A stretch of 64,000 nt of DNA from Aliarcobacter butzleri (GCF_900187115.1 NZ_LT906455.1:1612001-1676000); one strand, 5' to 3'. Shown: positions 27,527 to 38,434, counted from the first letter of the stretch. Notes: generated by a model from the sequence alone, not told the origin. Made by a program: numbers and translations.

Positions 27527-28795
27527 CTATTTTTTCTTTATAGAGTTTATAGCTTCAACCATTGTTTTAGCTATTTTTACTAAATCTTTTTCTTCTATTA
27601 TATAAGCAACTATCGAATATACAAGTTTTCCAAATGGTCTTATCCATACTCCATTTTCTACACAATAATCTTGTATTTGCTGAGAATACCCCTCTTCTTT
27701 TAATTCAATTACTCCAATTGCCCCAATATTTCTTACATCTTTTACTAAAGAGTGATTTTTTAATTGCTCTAACTCTTTAGAAAAAATCTCTTCAATCTTT
27801 TTAACTCTTTCATTCCAAGAAGAAATCAAAAGTAAATCGATACTTGCATTTGCAACACTACATGCCAAAGGATTTGCCATAAATGTTGGACCATGCATTA
27901 AAACACCAATTTCACTGTTTGAGATAGTATCACTAATATCTTTTGAAGTAATCATTGCCGCCATAGTCATATAACCACCTGTTAAACCTTTTCCAAGAGT
28001 TATAATATCAGGTTTTATATTTGTCCATTCGTATGCAAACATACGTCCAGTATGACCAAATCCTGTAGCAATTTCATCAAAAATAAATAAAATATCATAT
28101 TTTTCACAAAGTTTTTTTGCAACTTCAAGATATTTTGGATTATATATTCTCATTCCGCCAGCACCTTGAACAACAGGTTCAAGAATAAAAGCAGCAATTT
28201 CATTATGATGCTTTTCTAAAGTTTTTTCTAAATCTTCAATTGCTAAAGAAAAATCACTATCAAAGCCTAAAGCTGGTGCTTTTACAAAAATATTTTGACT
28301 TAAATATGAACCATAAATAGAATGCATTGAATTTTGCGGGTCACAAACGCTCATAGCTCCTAAAGTATCACCATGATAAGAGTGTTCTAAAGCTAAAATT
28401 TTATATTTATTTAAACCCTTTGCTTTTTGATATAAAATTGCCGTTTTAAGCGCAACTTCAACTGATACAGAGCCACTATCACATAAAAAAACAGAATTTA
28501 AACCAGTTAATTCAACCAATTTTTTAGTTAAAATAGCAGCTTGCTCATGAGCTAATCCACCAAACATAATGTGAGGCATAATATCAACTTGTTTTTTTAA
28601 TGCTTCATTTAAAACAGGATTATTATATCCATGAATTGCACTCCACCAAGAACTCATTCCATCAATTAGTTGAGTACCATCTTCTAAAAAAATACAAGTT
28701 TTATTTGTACTTTTAACTGGAAGAATTTTTGTTTTAGAAGGAAGTGAATTATAAGGATGCCAAGTATGATTTTTATCTATATCTAACCAATTCAA
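27527..28795 (-). CDS. bioA: Adenosylmethionine-8-amino-7-oxononanoate aminotransferase
   Basis: BioA converts KAPA to DAPA using S-adenosylmethionine as amino donor, a step in biotin synthesis. The 422-residue fold-type I PLP enzyme shows HTWHPYNSLPS near 10, GMSSWWSAIHGYNNP near 46, FILEPVVQGAGGM near 203 and the PLP lysine in ITLGKGLTGGYM near 268. It starts with TTG (MNWLDI), with AGGAA upstream. The biotin ligase gene birA lies 26 kb away. Other bio genes are not in the window. Confidence 0.95.
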   Translation of the reverse strand: MNWLDIDKNHTWHPYNSLPSKTKILPVKSTNKTCIFLEDGTQLIDGMSSWWSAIHGYNNPVLNEALKKQVDIMPHIMFGGLAHEQAAILTKKLVELTGLNSVFLCDSGSVSVEVALKTAILYQKAKGLNKYKILALEHSYHGDTLGAMSVCDPQNSMHSIYGSYLSQNIFVKAPALGFDSDFSLAIEDLEKTLEKHHNEIAAFILEPVVQGAGGMRIYNPKYLEVAKKLCEKYDILFIFDEIATGFGHTGRMFAYEWTNIKPDIITLGKGLTGGYMTMAAMITSKDISDTISNSEIGVLMHGPTFMANPLACSVANASIDLLLISSWNERVKKIEEIFSKELEQLKNHSLVKDVRNIGAIGVIELKEEGYSQQIQDYCVENGVWIRPFGKLVYSIVAYIIEEKDLVKIAKTMVEAINSIKKK

Positions 28796-28842
28796 AAAAA
28801 TTCCTAATATAATACTTTAAAATATAAATGATTATATCAAAA

Positions 28843-31440
28843 TCACTCTTCAATATTTAAAGTGATTTCTACTAAAGTTCCATCATATTGTTTATCTTTA
28901 TAATCAAATTTTACGTTTGAAATATCAATTTCACCATCCATATGTTTACTTATAATTTCTTGACACATATAAAGACCTATTCCTGTTCCAAAATGTTTAT
29001 GTTTAGTTGTAAAATATGGTTCAAATACTTTTGCAATAATATTTGCATCTATTCCACCTGCATTGTCTTTGATTTTAATAAGTGCTTTTTTATCATCTTT
29101 TATAACATCAATGAAAATAAATCTATCATCCTTAGTTAATAAAAGCGCATCTTTTGCATTATTTAAAATATTTATTAGAACTTGAATTAACTCTGATTCA
29201 TAACCATTTATTTTTAAATCTTCTATATTTTCAATAATAGTTATATTATTTTCTACGAAATTAGGTTTTATTAAATCAATTGTTCTTTTACAACAATTTT
29301 TTAAATAAAAAATCTCTTTATCTTTTTGTGGTTTAAAAAAGTATCTAAAATCATCTATCGTATCTGATAAATACGCAGATGTATTTAATATAAAATCTAA
29401 AGTATCATATAAATATTTATCATCCAAAACATCTAACTCTTTTTTGATTTTTATTCCACTTGCGCTTGTTGTAATCAAAGATAAAGGCTGTCTCCATTGA
29501 TGGGCAATATTTTCTATCATTTGTCCCATAGAAACCATTTTTTGTTGTTGAGAAAGGAGTCTATCTTTTTTTAAATTCTCTTCAATCTCTTTTTTTATTC
29601 TGTCTTCTAATTCGTTATTTATATCTTTTAACTCTTTTGTTTTTTCATCAACAAGATTTTTTAAAGAGGTATTTACTTTTTTTAATAACTTTTGTCTATA
29701 TAAAATGGCAATAAAAACTAATAATATTCCAATAAATACTTGAACAAAAACATAATAATTAAACCCTTTTTCATATTCAGTGAATATCCATTTGTTTAAT
29801 ATTTCATTTTTTACAATATCATCCATACTCACAACAGCTTTTTGAAAAATATCGTATAAAATTTTTTCTTCATTATTTACAGCTATACAAAAATCCATAT
29901 TCAAATCTAATTTTGTATTAATCGAAATTTTTTCTAAATATTCTGTTTGAATTTTGTACCAATTTGTAGATAAGGTATCTATAAATCCAAAAATTTCACC
30001 ATTTAAAACTTTACTTATACCTTCATCTGAATCTTTTACGGTAACAAATTCTATGTTTTTATATTTTTTCTTTAACTCTTCATATATTACATAATTTTCA
30101 ACAACTGCAATCTTTTTCTTACCTATTAAATCTAAATTATTTATCAAAGGAACATTGCTTCGTGTTAAAAGAACAACAGGAACATTTAAATAAGGTTTTG
30201 TAAATTTAAAATATTTCTCTCTATTTTCTGACCAAGAAGCTCCAGTTAGAATGTCACATTTTTTGTTTATAGCAAAATCTAAAGATTGTGTCCAAGTTGA
30301 AGTTGGAACTAAAGTAATTGGTTTTTTTATTCTATTTTCTATTACAGTCATATAATCAGCTATAAAACCAACAAACTTATCACCTTTTATATCGCTATAT
30401 GGCATATAATTAGGAACAACACACATTGTTATGGAATCTTTTTTTTCTAAGTAATCTTTTTCCTCTTGAGTAAGAGTCAAACTTCTTATATAATTTAAAT
30501 TAAAAATGAACTTTTTTAAATCAACAGGACCTTTTAATAAACCCATTAAATTGTATATATCACTTATTCTTTGTAATTTATCTTCTTTTATTTCTCCTAA
30601 ATTTACTGTGTTAAAATAAGACAATTTTCTTAATTCTCTTCCTTCAAAAACAAGTTCATTTTTTGATAAATTTTGAGTATTATATTTTTTTTGTATTAGT
30701 TCTGCACTCTCTTCAATATTTGAATAAGCATATTCCCAACCCTTTAAAGAAGCAGCTTTAAATAGCAATACAGTATCTAAATCATTATTTACTAAATTCT
30801 CATTTGTATATAAAAAATCACTATACATATCAAAACCATAATCTTTTGGTGCAAAAACATTATATTCTATACCTTCTTTTTCTAAAAAATATGGTGATTT
30901 AGACGTATAAGCTGAAATAACGTCTGTTTTTTTATCTATTAAATCGTTTATATTATGGGTATGGTCTTGAAAAGTTAAAGTGCTAAGATTTACATTATTT
31001 GAAATTATCATAGCTCTTAAAGAAACTTCACTTGAATCATCTAAAGTGGTCATGATTCTTTTATTTTCAAAATCTTTTATTGAATCTATTTTTGAATCTT
31101 TTGTTGAAATTAAAATAAGTGGTGTAGCTTGAAAAAGTGCATATAAGGCAACAACATTTCTACCTCTTGCTTTTTCTAAAATTAAAGTTTCTCTTCCAAT
31201 AGCAAAATCAATTTTTCCATCACTTACCTCTTTGGGAATATCTATACCAAAATTAAAAGGAAGTATTTCTACATCAAATCCAGCTTCTTCATAAAAGCCT
31301 TTTTCTTTTGCCATATAGTAACCAGCAAATTGAAACTGATTAAACCAAGATAGTTGTAATTTAATTTTTTTTAATTCTTTTGCATGAGAAAATGAAGTAA
31401 TAAAAATCAATAGGATAATAAATAACGTTATTTTTTTCAT
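28843..31440 (-). CDS. Membrane sensor histidine kinase with two periplasmic binding domains (NMT1/ThiY-like plus SBP_bac_3)
   Basis: This 865-residue hybrid sensor has a signal peptide (1-20). An NMT1/ThiY-like solute-binding domain (about 22-250) begins KKIKLQLSWFNQFQFAGYYM. A second, type-3 amino-acid-like binding domain covers about 330-555 (ITMCVVPNYMPYS, ILTGASWSENREKYF). One span lies near 565-585, then a coiled coil. The kinase has the phospho-acceptor block IAHQWRQPLSL near 645 and a HATPase ending FGTGIGLYMCQEII. No response regulator is adjacent, so its partner is unknown. The ligand class (pyrimidine or amino-acid like) is inference. Confidence 0.88.
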   Translation of the reverse strand: MKKITLFIILLIFITSFSHAKELKKIKLQLSWFNQFQFAGYYMAKEKGFYEEAGFDVEILPFNFGIDIPKEVSDGKIDFAIGRETLILEKARGRNVVALYALFQATPLILISTKDSKIDSIKDFENKRIMTTLDDSSEVSLRAMIISNNVNLSTLTFQDHTHNINDLIDKKTDVISAYTSKSPYFLEKEGIEYNVFAPKDYGFDMYSDFLYTNENLVNNDLDTVLLFKAASLKGWEYAYSNIEESAELIQKKYNTQNLSKNELVFEGRELRKLSYFNTVNLGEIKEDKLQRISDIYNLMGLLKGPVDLKKFIFNLNYIRSLTLTQEEKDYLEKKDSITMCVVPNYMPYSDIKGDKFVGFIADYMTVIENRIKKPITLVPTSTWTQSLDFAINKKCDILTGASWSENREKYFKFTKPYLNVPVVLLTRSNVPLINNLDLIGKKKIAVVENYVIYEELKKKYKNIEFVTVKDSDEGISKVLNGEIFGFIDTLSTNWYKIQTEYLEKISINTKLDLNMDFCIAVNNEEKILYDIFQKAVVSMDDIVKNEILNKWIFTEYEKGFNYYVFVQVFIGILLVFIAILYRQKLLKKVNTSLKNLVDEKTKELKDINNELEDRIKKEIEENLKKDRLLSQQQKMVSMGQMIENIAHQWRQPLSLITTSASGIKIKKELDVLDDKYLYDTLDFILNTSAYLSDTIDDFRYFFKPQKDKEIFYLKNCCKRTIDLIKPNFVENNITIIENIEDLKINGYESELIQVLINILNNAKDALLLTKDDRFIFIDVIKDDKKALIKIKDNAGGIDANIIAKVFEPYFTTKHKHFGTGIGLYMCQEIISKHMDGEIDISNVKFDYKDKQYDGTLVEITLNIEE

Positions 31441-31516
31441 AAACCATCTTTTTTCTTAAAATAATAATTAAATAGTTTATCAAAAAAATCGTAAAAAGAG
31501 TAAAGTTTTTTGTAAA

Positions 31517-31549
31517 TATATGGCAAAATTTTTTAATTTTTGCCATATA
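31517..31549 (-). terminator. Hairpin downstream of purH
   Basis: TATATGGCAAAA pairs over 12 bp with TTTTGCCATATA around a short T/A loop, 7 bases past the purH stop. The sequence after it on the minus strand is only moderately T-rich, so its strength is uncertain. Confidence 0.6.
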
Positions 31550-31555
31550 AAGATA

Positions 31556-33088
31556 TTAATGTAAAAAGTGTCTAATTCCTGAGAAATATAAAGCCATTCC
31601 ATATTGGTTTGCAGCTTCAATTACTTCATCATCTCTGATACTTCCACCTGGCTCAATTACACATTTTACCCCAGCTTTTTGTGCTTCATCTATACTATCT
31701 CTAAATGGGAAGAATGCTTCACTTGCTAATACAGCACCTTTTACATCAATTCCCAAATCACTAGCTTTTCTTAAAGCAGCTTTAGCAGCATCAACTCTTG
31801 AAGTCATACCCATACCAACAGCAACCATTGCAGAATCTTTAACATAAACAACACAATTTGATTTTGTTAAACTAGCGATTTTATAAGCAATTTCCATATC
31901 TTTTACTTCTTGTTCAGTCGCAGGTCTTTTTGACATAAGTTGAGAGTTTATAACTTCATCTTCTTGAACTTTATCAGCATCTTGATAAACAAATCCACCA
32001 TCAACTCTTTTAAAATCTATTTTATCATTCGCAAGTTCTAAAAATTGTGTTCCTTGCTCAAACAGTTTTATTCTTTTTTTATTTTCAAATACTTTGATTG
32101 CTTCAGGAGTAAAACCTGCTGCAAATATAACTTCTAAGAAAATTTCATTCATTTTTTCTGCTAAAGATTTATCAACTATTCCATTTACTGCAACAACTCC
32201 ACCAAAAGCTGAAATTGGATCACATTTAAGTGCTTCAACATAAGATTCTAATAGTGTATCTTTAATAGCAAATCCACAAGGATTTCCATGTTTTACTATA
32301 CAAATAGCTTTTTCTTCACCAAATGCAGCAGCTATTTTAGAAGCTCCACTAATATCACCCATATTATTGAAACTTGGTTCTCCTTTTATTATTTTAAATT
32401 TATTAGAGAATTGTGAATCAAATTCATATAAAGCACCTTTTTGATGAGGATTTTCACCATATCTTGTATCAAAAACTTTAGACCCAACGATAAATTGTTT
32501 AGCACCAAATCCACCATTAAATCTTTTGTTCATATAATTTGCAATCATAGAATCATAAGAAGCTGTATGTTCATAAGCTTTTATCATCATATCTCTTCTA
32601 AACTCAACAGTATTTGTATTATTTTTAAGATTATTTAACACTAAATCATAATCAGCAACATCTGTTACAATAATAACTGAATCAAAGTTTTTAGCGGCAC
32701 TTCTTACCATTGCTGGTCCACCAATATCTATATTTTCAATAATCTCTTCAAAATTATCTGTTTTTTCAATAGTTGCTTTAAATGGATATAGATTTACACA
32801 AACTAAATCTATACCTTCAACTCCAAGTTCTTTTGCTTGGTCTAAATGAGATTGCTTATCTCGTCTATGTAAAATACCACCATGAATATAAGGATTTAAA
32901 GTTTTTACTCTACCTTCAAAACACTCTGGAAACTTTGTAACTTCATTTGCCTCTATTACAGCTATTCCTTCATCTTTTAGAGTCTTATAAGTTCCACCTG
33001 TTGAAATAATTTCATAACCTAATTTTACAAGTTCTTTTGCAAAATTTACAACACCACTTTTATCACTTACGCTAATTAATGCTCTCAA
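31556..33088 (-). CDS. purH: Bifunctional AICAR transformylase / IMP cyclohydrolase
   Basis: PurH carries out the last two steps of purine synthesis: formylation of AICAR by 10-formyl-THF and ring closure to IMP. It has 510 residues. The N-terminal MGS-like cyclohydrolase domain is [18 protein letters not shown] near 3, then STGGT. The C-terminal transformylase has [14 protein letters not shown] near 209, KHGNPCGFA near 257 and [11 protein letters not shown] near 473. It starts with TTG preceded by GGGGAAAG and a TATAAT-like box upstream. It is separated from purL by a 199-base gap without genes. Confidence 0.97.
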   Translation of the reverse strand: MRALISVSDKSGVVNFAKELVKLGYEIISTGGTYKTLKDEGIAVIEANEVTKFPECFEGRVKTLNPYIHGGILHRRDKQSHLDQAKELGVEGIDLVCVNLYPFKATIEKTDNFEEIIENIDIGGPAMVRSAAKNFDSVIIVTDVADYDLVLNNLKNNTNTVEFRRDMMIKAYEHTASYDSMIANYMNKRFNGGFGAKQFIVGSKVFDTRYGENPHQKGALYEFDSQFSNKFKIIKGEPSFNNMGDISGASKIAAAFGEEKAICIVKHGNPCGFAIKDTLLESYVEALKCDPISAFGGVVAVNGIVDKSLAEKMNEIFLEVIFAAGFTPEAIKVFENKKRIKLFEQGTQFLELANDKIDFKRVDGGFVYQDADKVQEDEVINSQLMSKRPATEQEVKDMEIAYKIASLTKSNCVVYVKDSAMVAVGMGMTSRVDAAKAALRKASDLGIDVKGAVLASEAFFPFRDSIDEAQKAGVKCVIEPGGSIRDDEVIEAANQYGMALYFSGIRHFLH

Positions 33089-33258
33089 TTTCTTTCCCCA
33101 AATTTTATAAATTTTTTTTATTATACAAAAAAAGCATTTATGTATTGCTTCATTGAAAAAATGGAAAAATTTTAAGAATTAATTATTTTATATTTTATGA
33201 GTTATGAATGAATAAAAACTATTTTAAGTTTGAAGAAGAATTTAGGAGAGTGAAATTT

Positions 33259-33286
33259 ATATATTAAGGAAAATTCCTTAATATAT
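33259..33286 (-). terminator. Perfect 13-bp hairpin at the 3' end of purL
   Basis: ATATATTAAGGAA and TTCCTTAATATAT pair perfectly around an AA loop, one base beyond the purL stop codon. The sequence after it on the minus strand is AAATTTCAC, so the T tract is short. A terminator or mRNA-end stabilising hairpin is likely. Confidence 0.6.
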
Positions 33287-33287
33287 T

Positions 33288-35501
33288 TTATGAAACTTGT
33301 TCAATTACTTGTTTAAATCTATTAAAGTAAACATCACTTACTTTATCTAAATCTTTATAAATGTCATTGATAGATATTTTGTTACCTTTTACAACACCTA
33401 TTTTAGTGCACTCTAAACCAAAAGATTTTGCAATTTTTTCAAATGCTTCACAATTTGAAGGATTAACTTCAACGATTGCTCTACTTAAAGATTCACTAAA
33501 AATATCTTTTGAATCATTTAAAGAGATATTTACTTCGATACCTTTATTACCAACAACTGCCATTTTAGCTAATGCTATTGCAATTCCACCAACATTTACA
33601 TCTTTTGCAGCTTTTAATAATCCTAATTTATTTGCTTCGATTACTGTATTCCATAAAGCTAACTCTTTTTCAAAACTCACTTCAGGATGAACTCCAGCAA
33701 CTTTTCCATATAATTTTTTTAGATATAAAGAACCACCAAATTCTGATTTTGTTTCACCTAAAAGATATAAAATATTTCCATTTTCTTGAAGTTTTGATGG
33801 AAGTACTTTGTTTGCGTCATCATTTACTCCAACCATTGCAATAGAAGGTGTTGGGAAAACTCCAACTCCATTTGTTTCATTGTATAAAGATACATTTCCG
33901 CCAATTACAGGAGTATTTAAATCTTTACAAGCTTTTTTAATCCCTTCACAACACTCTTTAAATTGCCACATAACTTCTGGATTTGTAGGATTTCCAAAAT
34001 TTAAACAATCTGTAATTGCTTTTGGAACAGCTCCTGTCATTGCAACATTTCTTCCTGATTCCATAACAGCTGCAGCAGCACCTAATTCTGGGTTAATATA
34101 ACAAAATCTTGTATTACAATCAGCACTCATTGATAATGCTTTTCCAGTCTCTTTGATTCTAATACTAGAACCATCTAAAGAACCTGGTCCTTTTATTGTA
34201 TTTGTTTGAACCATTGAGTCATATTGAGAATAAACCCAAGATTTATCAACAACTTCCATATCTGAAAACAGTTCATCAAAAACAACTTGATTTGAAAGTT
34301 CTTTATCTAAAGATATATTTTCAATTCCATCTAAATAAGCTGGTTTTTTTACTGGTCTATCTAAAATTGGTGCTTGTTCACTTACTGGTTGAACTGGAAC
34401 TTCAGCAACTTTTTCTCCATGCCAAAATAATTCCATATTTCCAGTAGCAGTTACTTCTCCGATAACCGCAACATCAAGTTCCCATTTTTGGAAAATATCA
34501 ATAATTGCTTGCTCACAACCTTTTTTAGCACAAATAAGCATTCTTTCTTGAGATTCACTTAACATAAAGTCATAAGGAGTCATTCCTTCTTCTCTTGCAG
34601 GAACTTTATCTAAGTGCATAATCATTCCTGAACCACTTCTTCCTGCCATTTCAAATGAAGATGAAGTAAGACCAGCTGCTCCCATATCTTGAATACCAAC
34701 AATTAAATCAGCTTTAAATAGTTCTAAACAAGCTTCAAGTAATAATTTTTCAGTAAATGGATCTCCAACTTGAACTGTTGGTCTTTTTGATTCAGAATCT
34801 TCATCAAAAGCAGCACTACTCATAACTGCTCCACCAAGACCATCACGTCCAGTTTTAGAACCAACATACATTACAGGATTTCCAATACCTTCAGCTTTTC
34901 CGTAAAAAATTTCATCAGCTTTTGCAAGTCCTAAAGTAAAGGCATTTACAAGATTATTTCCAGCATAACACTCTTCAAAAGTTGTTTCTCCACCAATAGT
35001 TGGAACTCCCATACAGTTACCATAACCACCAATTCCAGCAACTACGCCTTTTAGTAAGTATCTATGTTTTTGTGCAGTTTCACTATCTCCTTCAATTGAA
35101 GCAAATCTAATAGAGTTCATATTTGCAATTGGACGTGCTCCCATTGTAAATACATCTCTTAAAATTCCTCCAACTCCAGTTGCAGCGCCTTGATAAGGTT
35201 CAATAAAACTTGGATGATTGTGTGATTCCATTTTAAATACAGCAGCATATCCATCACCGATATCTATAACACCAGCATTTTCACCTGGACCTTGAATAAC
35301 CCAAGGAGCTTTTGTAGGAAAACCACTTAAATATTTTTTACTTGATTTATATGAGCAATGCTCAGACCACATAGCAGAGAAGATTCCAATTTCTACATAA
35401 TTTGGTTCTCTTCCTAAAATCTCTTTTATATTTTCAAATTCTTCAAGAGTCAATGAGTGTGCAAGTGCTATCTCTTGAATATTCATCTCTTTTTTTTGCA
35501 T
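33288..35501 (-). CDS. purL: Phosphoribosylformylglycinamidine synthase subunit PurL
   Basis: The small-type PurL (737 residues) works with separate PurS and PurQ to amidate FGAR in purine synthesis. Visible are [13 protein letters not shown] near 47-59, [20 protein letters not shown] near 90-109 (the AIR-synthase-like nucleotide site) and [10 protein letters not shown] near 168. A second repeat domain follows, with [12 protein letters not shown] near 537. The length excludes the 1,290-residue E. coli type. The ATG is preceded by AAGG located in one arm of an inverted repeat. Confidence 0.97.
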   Translation of the reverse strand: MQKKEMNIQEIALAHSLTLEEFENIKEILGREPNYVEIGIFSAMWSEHCSYKSSKKYLSGFPTKAPWVIQGPGENAGVIDIGDGYAAVFKMESHNHPSFIEPYQGAATGVGGILRDVFTMGARPIANMNSIRFASIEGDSETAQKHRYLLKGVVAGIGGYGNCMGVPTIGGETTFEECYAGNNLVNAFTLGLAKADEIFYGKAEGIGNPVMYVGSKTGRDGLGGAVMSSAAFDEDSESKRPTVQVGDPFTEKLLLEACLELFKADLIVGIQDMGAAGLTSSSFEMAGRSGSGMIMHLDKVPAREEGMTPYDFMLSESQERMLICAKKGCEQAIIDIFQKWELDVAVIGEVTATGNMELFWHGEKVAEVPVQPVSEQAPILDRPVKKPAYLDGIENISLDKELSNQVVFDELFSDMEVVDKSWVYSQYDSMVQTNTIKGPGSLDGSSIRIKETGKALSMSADCNTRFCYINPELGAAAAVMESGRNVAMTGAVPKAITDCLNFGNPTNPEVMWQFKECCEGIKKACKDLNTPVIGGNVSLYNETNGVGVFPTPSIAMVGVNDDANKVLPSKLQENGNILYLLGETKSEFGGSLYLKKLYGKVAGVHPEVSFEKELALWNTVIEANKLGLLKAAKDVNVGGIAIALAKMAVVGNKGIEVNISLNDSKDIFSESLSRAIVEVNPSNCEAFEKIAKSFGLECTKIGVVKGNKISINDIYKDLDKVSDVYFNRFKQVIEQVS

Positions 35502-35505
35502 TTTT

Positions 35506-35536
35506 CGCCTTAAAATATCTTGTATAAATTAAGGCG
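35506..35536 (-). promoter_or_regulatory. Inverted repeat over the purL ribosome-binding site, next to a -10 box
   Basis: CGCCTTAA and TTAAGGCG pair perfectly around a 15-base loop. The right arm on the minus strand contains AAGG, the only SD candidate of purL, four to five bases before the ATG. A TATAAT box (35537-35542) directly abuts the left arm. The element could be an operator straddling the start site or, if transcription begins further upstream, a hairpin that hides the SD. Confidence 0.45.
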
Positions 35537-35565
35537 ATTATATCTAAAAAGTATTAAATTTTTTG

Positions 35566-36537
35566 TTAATCTTCTGATAGAATTTTTACTTTATTGTTAT
35601 CTATTTCAAAATATAGTTCTTTTTTTCCAACAAATTTTACGCTAGGACTTACATATTCTTCGTCCATAACAGCTTTATATATTTTTTTCTTTGATGAATT
35701 TGGATAAGGTGAGATATCCATATTAAATAAGTTTATTGTTTTAGTCTCATTTTTTGCAAAAATTTGTCTTTTTTGCGTTTCAAACTTTTTAAAATCTGAC
35801 TGATCAGCTCTTTTAAAATCTTTTGAGTAGTAAGATAAATACTCTTCTATATTTGAATATTTCCAAGCATCTTTCCATTTATAAATAGAACTTAATATCA
35901 AAGCAATATCATTTTTACTAGCTTTTTTAAACTCATCACCACTTGTTATTAAAACTGTTTTTTTATAATCAATATTTTTTGCTAAAGTCTCTAATTTCTC
36001 ATTATCTAAAGCCAAACAACCTTGAGTAAATTTTTCTCTATCTCCATTAAAAGGCATACCATGAATCCATATTCCATGTCCTTTCTTATCCAAACTTTTA
36101 TCAAAAGTATTAGGATATTCTGTAACTAAAGCAAATGGTCCGTAAAATTGGTCAAGTCCTGTTCTTTTTTGAACTAATTCAAATGCACCTTCAGGAGTTT
36201 TTTTGTCCCCTTCTAAAAATTTGTCTCCTGCTTTTTCTCCAACAATCATACTATCTTTTGAGATTTGTTTATAATCATCACCATTTTTAGCAAATAGAGT
36301 CATTTTTTTATTCTCTTTTTCTGCAATAATTACATATTCTTTAGTTTCATAAAAACCATAATCTGTATTTTTATTATCAAGATATTTTTTCCAAAAGTCA
36401 ATATCTCTTAAGCCTTTTTCTAACTCTTTTTCTACTGCAATGATTCCATCTTTTCTATACACATCTACTAAATCTTTAGCAAAAAGATTCAAAGAAAGGA
36501 AAACTAAAACTACAAGTTTAACCAATTTACGCTCCAT
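35566..36537 (-). CDS. Periplasmic YkuD-fold enzyme, Csd6/Pgp2-like L,D-carboxypeptidase
   Basis: The 323-residue exported protein has a signal peptide ending near residue 20 and a YkuD catalytic domain. The motif HGIWIHGMPFNGD (about 153-165) is followed by QGCLALDNEKL, with the catalytic Cys near 174. A C-terminal NTF2-like domain follows. In Helicobacter (Csd6) and Campylobacter (Pgp2) proteins of this layout trim peptidoglycan tetrapeptides and set helical shape. The match is by architecture and motifs. It diverges from the M23 peptidase gene over a 70-base gap. Confidence 0.85.
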   Translation of the reverse strand: MERKLVKLVVLVFLSLNLFAKDLVDVYRKDGIIAVEKELEKGLRDIDFWKKYLDNKNTDYGFYETKEYVIIAEKENKKMTLFAKNGDDYKQISKDSMIVGEKAGDKFLEGDKKTPEGAFELVQKRTGLDQFYGPFALVTEYPNTFDKSLDKKGHGIWIHGMPFNGDREKFTQGCLALDNEKLETLAKNIDYKKTVLITSGDEFKKASKNDIALILSSIYKWKDAWKYSNIEEYLSYYSKDFKRADQSDFKKFETQKRQIFAKNETKTINLFNMDISPYPNSSKKKIYKAVMDEEYVSPSVKFVGKKELYFEIDNNKVKILSED

Positions 36538-36607
36538 TTCAATTTTTTAAGTTAAATGATTGTACAATATTATCCCTAAATTATTCGATTAAAAAAGTGA
36601 CAAAAAT

Positions 36608-37798
36608 ATGAAAAAAATCATCCTGGCAACAATATTATTTTTTAATTTTTTATATTCAGCACAAGTTGAAGAACTTTTATGGCCAAAAGGCGAAACTTTT
36701 CTAACCTTTTTAGAAAAACACTCTGTTCCTCTAAAGTTATATTATGACTTAGATGGAGAGGATCAAGAGTTATGTTCTGAAATTCAAACCAATAATAGGT
36801 TTTATTTATATACCGATGACAATGGCGCCCTAAATCAAGTTTTAATACCAATCTCAGAAGATATTCAAATCCACATATATAAAGATCACAACAACAAATA
36901 CAGATTTCAAACCCTTCCAATAAACTACAATGAATATTCAGAAACAATAGCAATTCAAATAAATGAATCTGTATCTCAAGACATCTTAAATGCAACAGGA
37001 GACGTAACACTTGCCGCAATTTTAAACTCTTTATTTAATAATAAAGATGTTGATTTTAGAAAGATGAAAAAAGGTGATTTTGTTGCTTTACAATATACTC
37101 AAAGATCATATTTAGGAAAACAACTTGGTATGCCGAATATAAAAGCTGCTATGGTTCAAATAAATGGAAAATCTTTTTATAGATTTAAAAATGAAAAAGA
37201 TGACAAATATTACGATGAAAATGGTGTTGGTTTTACTCAAACTTTTTTATTTCAAACTCCTCTAACATTTACAAGAATTTCTAGTCCTTTTACAAATAAA
37301 CGTTGGCATCCAGTTTTAAATAGATATAGAGCACATTTAGGAACTGATTTTGCAGCACCTACAGGAAGAAATATATATGCATCTTCGGATGGAAAAGTTG
37401 AATTTGTAGGATTAAAAACTGGTTATGGAAAAACTATTATAATAAATCATGGAAATGGTTATAAAACTCTTTATGCACATCAAAGTAACTTTGCAAGAGG
37501 TGTAAGACAAGGAATGAGTATAAAAAAAGGTGAACATATAGGATATGTTGGCTCAACTGGACTTAGCTCTGGTCCACATTTACATTTTGGTATGTATAAA
37601 AATGGAACTGCAATTGACCCTATGACTGTACTTAAAAAACCAAAAATTGAAGGTTTAGAAGGTAAAGATAAAACTACATTTATAGCAAATTCAAAAAATA
37701 TTATAAATATATTCGATAAAGAAATGAATAGTGAAAATAAAACTACTCCAACAAGACTTGATAGAGTAACAGATAGAAGTGATGTAAATATATTTTAA
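36608..37798 (+). CDS. Exported M23-family peptidoglycan endopeptidase (Csd3-like)
   Basis: The 396-residue protein has a signal peptide (KKIILATILFFNFLYSA). An N-terminal inhibitory/OapA-like region follows, then a LytM zinc domain with HLGTDFAAPTGRNIYA (first ligands) near 242, GKTIIINHGNGYKTLYAHQS near 275-294 and SSGPHLHFGMY near 318-328 (HxH). The metal ligands appear intact, so it should be active on stem-peptide cross-links. It resembles Csd3/Pgp3-type shape enzymes. It is adjacent to and divergent from the YkuD-type shape gene, suggesting joint control. Confidence 0.88.
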   Translation: MKKIILATILFFNFLYSAQVEELLWPKGETFLTFLEKHSVPLKLYYDLDGEDQELCSEIQTNNRFYLYTDDNGALNQVLIPISEDIQIHIYKDHNNKYRFQTLPINYNEYSETIAIQINESVSQDILNATGDVTLAAILNSLFNNKDVDFRKMKKGDFVALQYTQRSYLGKQLGMPNIKAAMVQINGKSFYRFKNEKDDKYYDENGVGFTQTFLFQTPLTFTRISSPFTNKRWHPVLNRYRAHLGTDFAAPTGRNIYASSDGKVEFVGLKTGYGKTIIINHGNGYKTLYAHQSNFARGVRQGMSIKKGEHIGYVGSTGLSSGPHLHFGMYKNGTAIDPMTVLKKPKIEGLEGKDKTTFIANSKNIINIFDKEMNSENKTTPTRLDRVTDRSDVNIF

Positions 37799-37808
37799 AG
37801 AATAACCT

Positions 37809-37835
37809 AATAGAAGAAGTAATTTATCTTCTATT
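37809..37835. terminator. Hairpin between convergent M23 peptidase and folE
   Basis: AATAGAAGA pairs with TCTTCTATT over 9 bp around a 9-base loop, with T-rich sequence after it on the plus strand. The position between two convergent stops fits a bidirectional terminator. Confidence 0.6.
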
Positions 37836-37839
37836 TAGT

Positions 37840-38412
37840 CTATTTGTGAAAAGATGAAGCTACAATTGATAAAAACTCATCTTTTGTTTTTTTATCAGAT
37901 TTAAAAAGTCCTCTTAAAGATGAAGTAACTGTAGTTGAGCAGATTTTTTCAACACCACGCATTTCCATACACATATGTCTTGCATCTATCATAACAGCAA
38001 CACCTTTTGGTCTTAAATGCTCATTTAAAGCTTCACAAATTTGCTCTGTCATCTGTTCTTGTATTTGAAGTCTTCTTGCAAAAACATCAACAACTCTTGG
38101 AATTTTAGAAAGTCCAACAACTTTTCCATTTGGAATATAAGCAACATGAGCTTTTCCAATAATAGGTAACATATGATGCTCACAAAAAGAGTAAAACTCT
38201 ATATCTTTTACAACAACCATTTCATCATTTGTTGATGTAAATAGAGCTTTTTGAATAATCTCTTTTGGGTCTTGATTATAACCACTACACATAAATTCAA
38301 AAGCTTTTCTAACTCTTTTTGGAGTATCAAGTAAACCTTCTCTATTTATATCTTCTCCTATATAAGTTAAAATATTTTTTATTGCATTTTCAAAATCTAT
38401 CTCTTTATTCAT
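37840..38412 (-). CDS. folE: GTP cyclohydrolase I
   Basis: FolE converts GTP to 7,8-dihydroneopterin triphosphate, the entry to folate and queuosine precursors. The 190-residue protein shows [20 protein letters not shown] near 74-93 with the zinc Cys and His, [20 protein letters not shown] near 98 and [13 protein letters not shown] near 145 (second zinc Cys). It has normal length and an ATG with AAAGGAAAAA upstream. It follows corA on the minus strand by 22 bases, so co-transcription is possible. Confidence 0.96.
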   Translation of the reverse strand: MNKEIDFENAIKNILTYIGEDINREGLLDTPKRVRKAFEFMCSGYNQDPKEIIQKALFTSTNDEMVVVKDIEFYSFCEHHMLPIIGKAHVAYIPNGKVVGLSKIPRVVDVFARRLQIQEQMTEQICEALNEHLRPKGVAVMIDARHMCMEMRGVEKICSTTVTSSLRGLFKSDKKTKDEFLSIVASSFHK

Positions 38413-38434
38413 TAAATTTTTTTTCCTTTCAAAA

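Noticed and set aside
33089-33258. Small gene or RNA between purL and purH
   Set aside because: No frame of useful length with an SD and no convincing structured RNA was seen. It holds the purH promoter region and A/T-rich filler.
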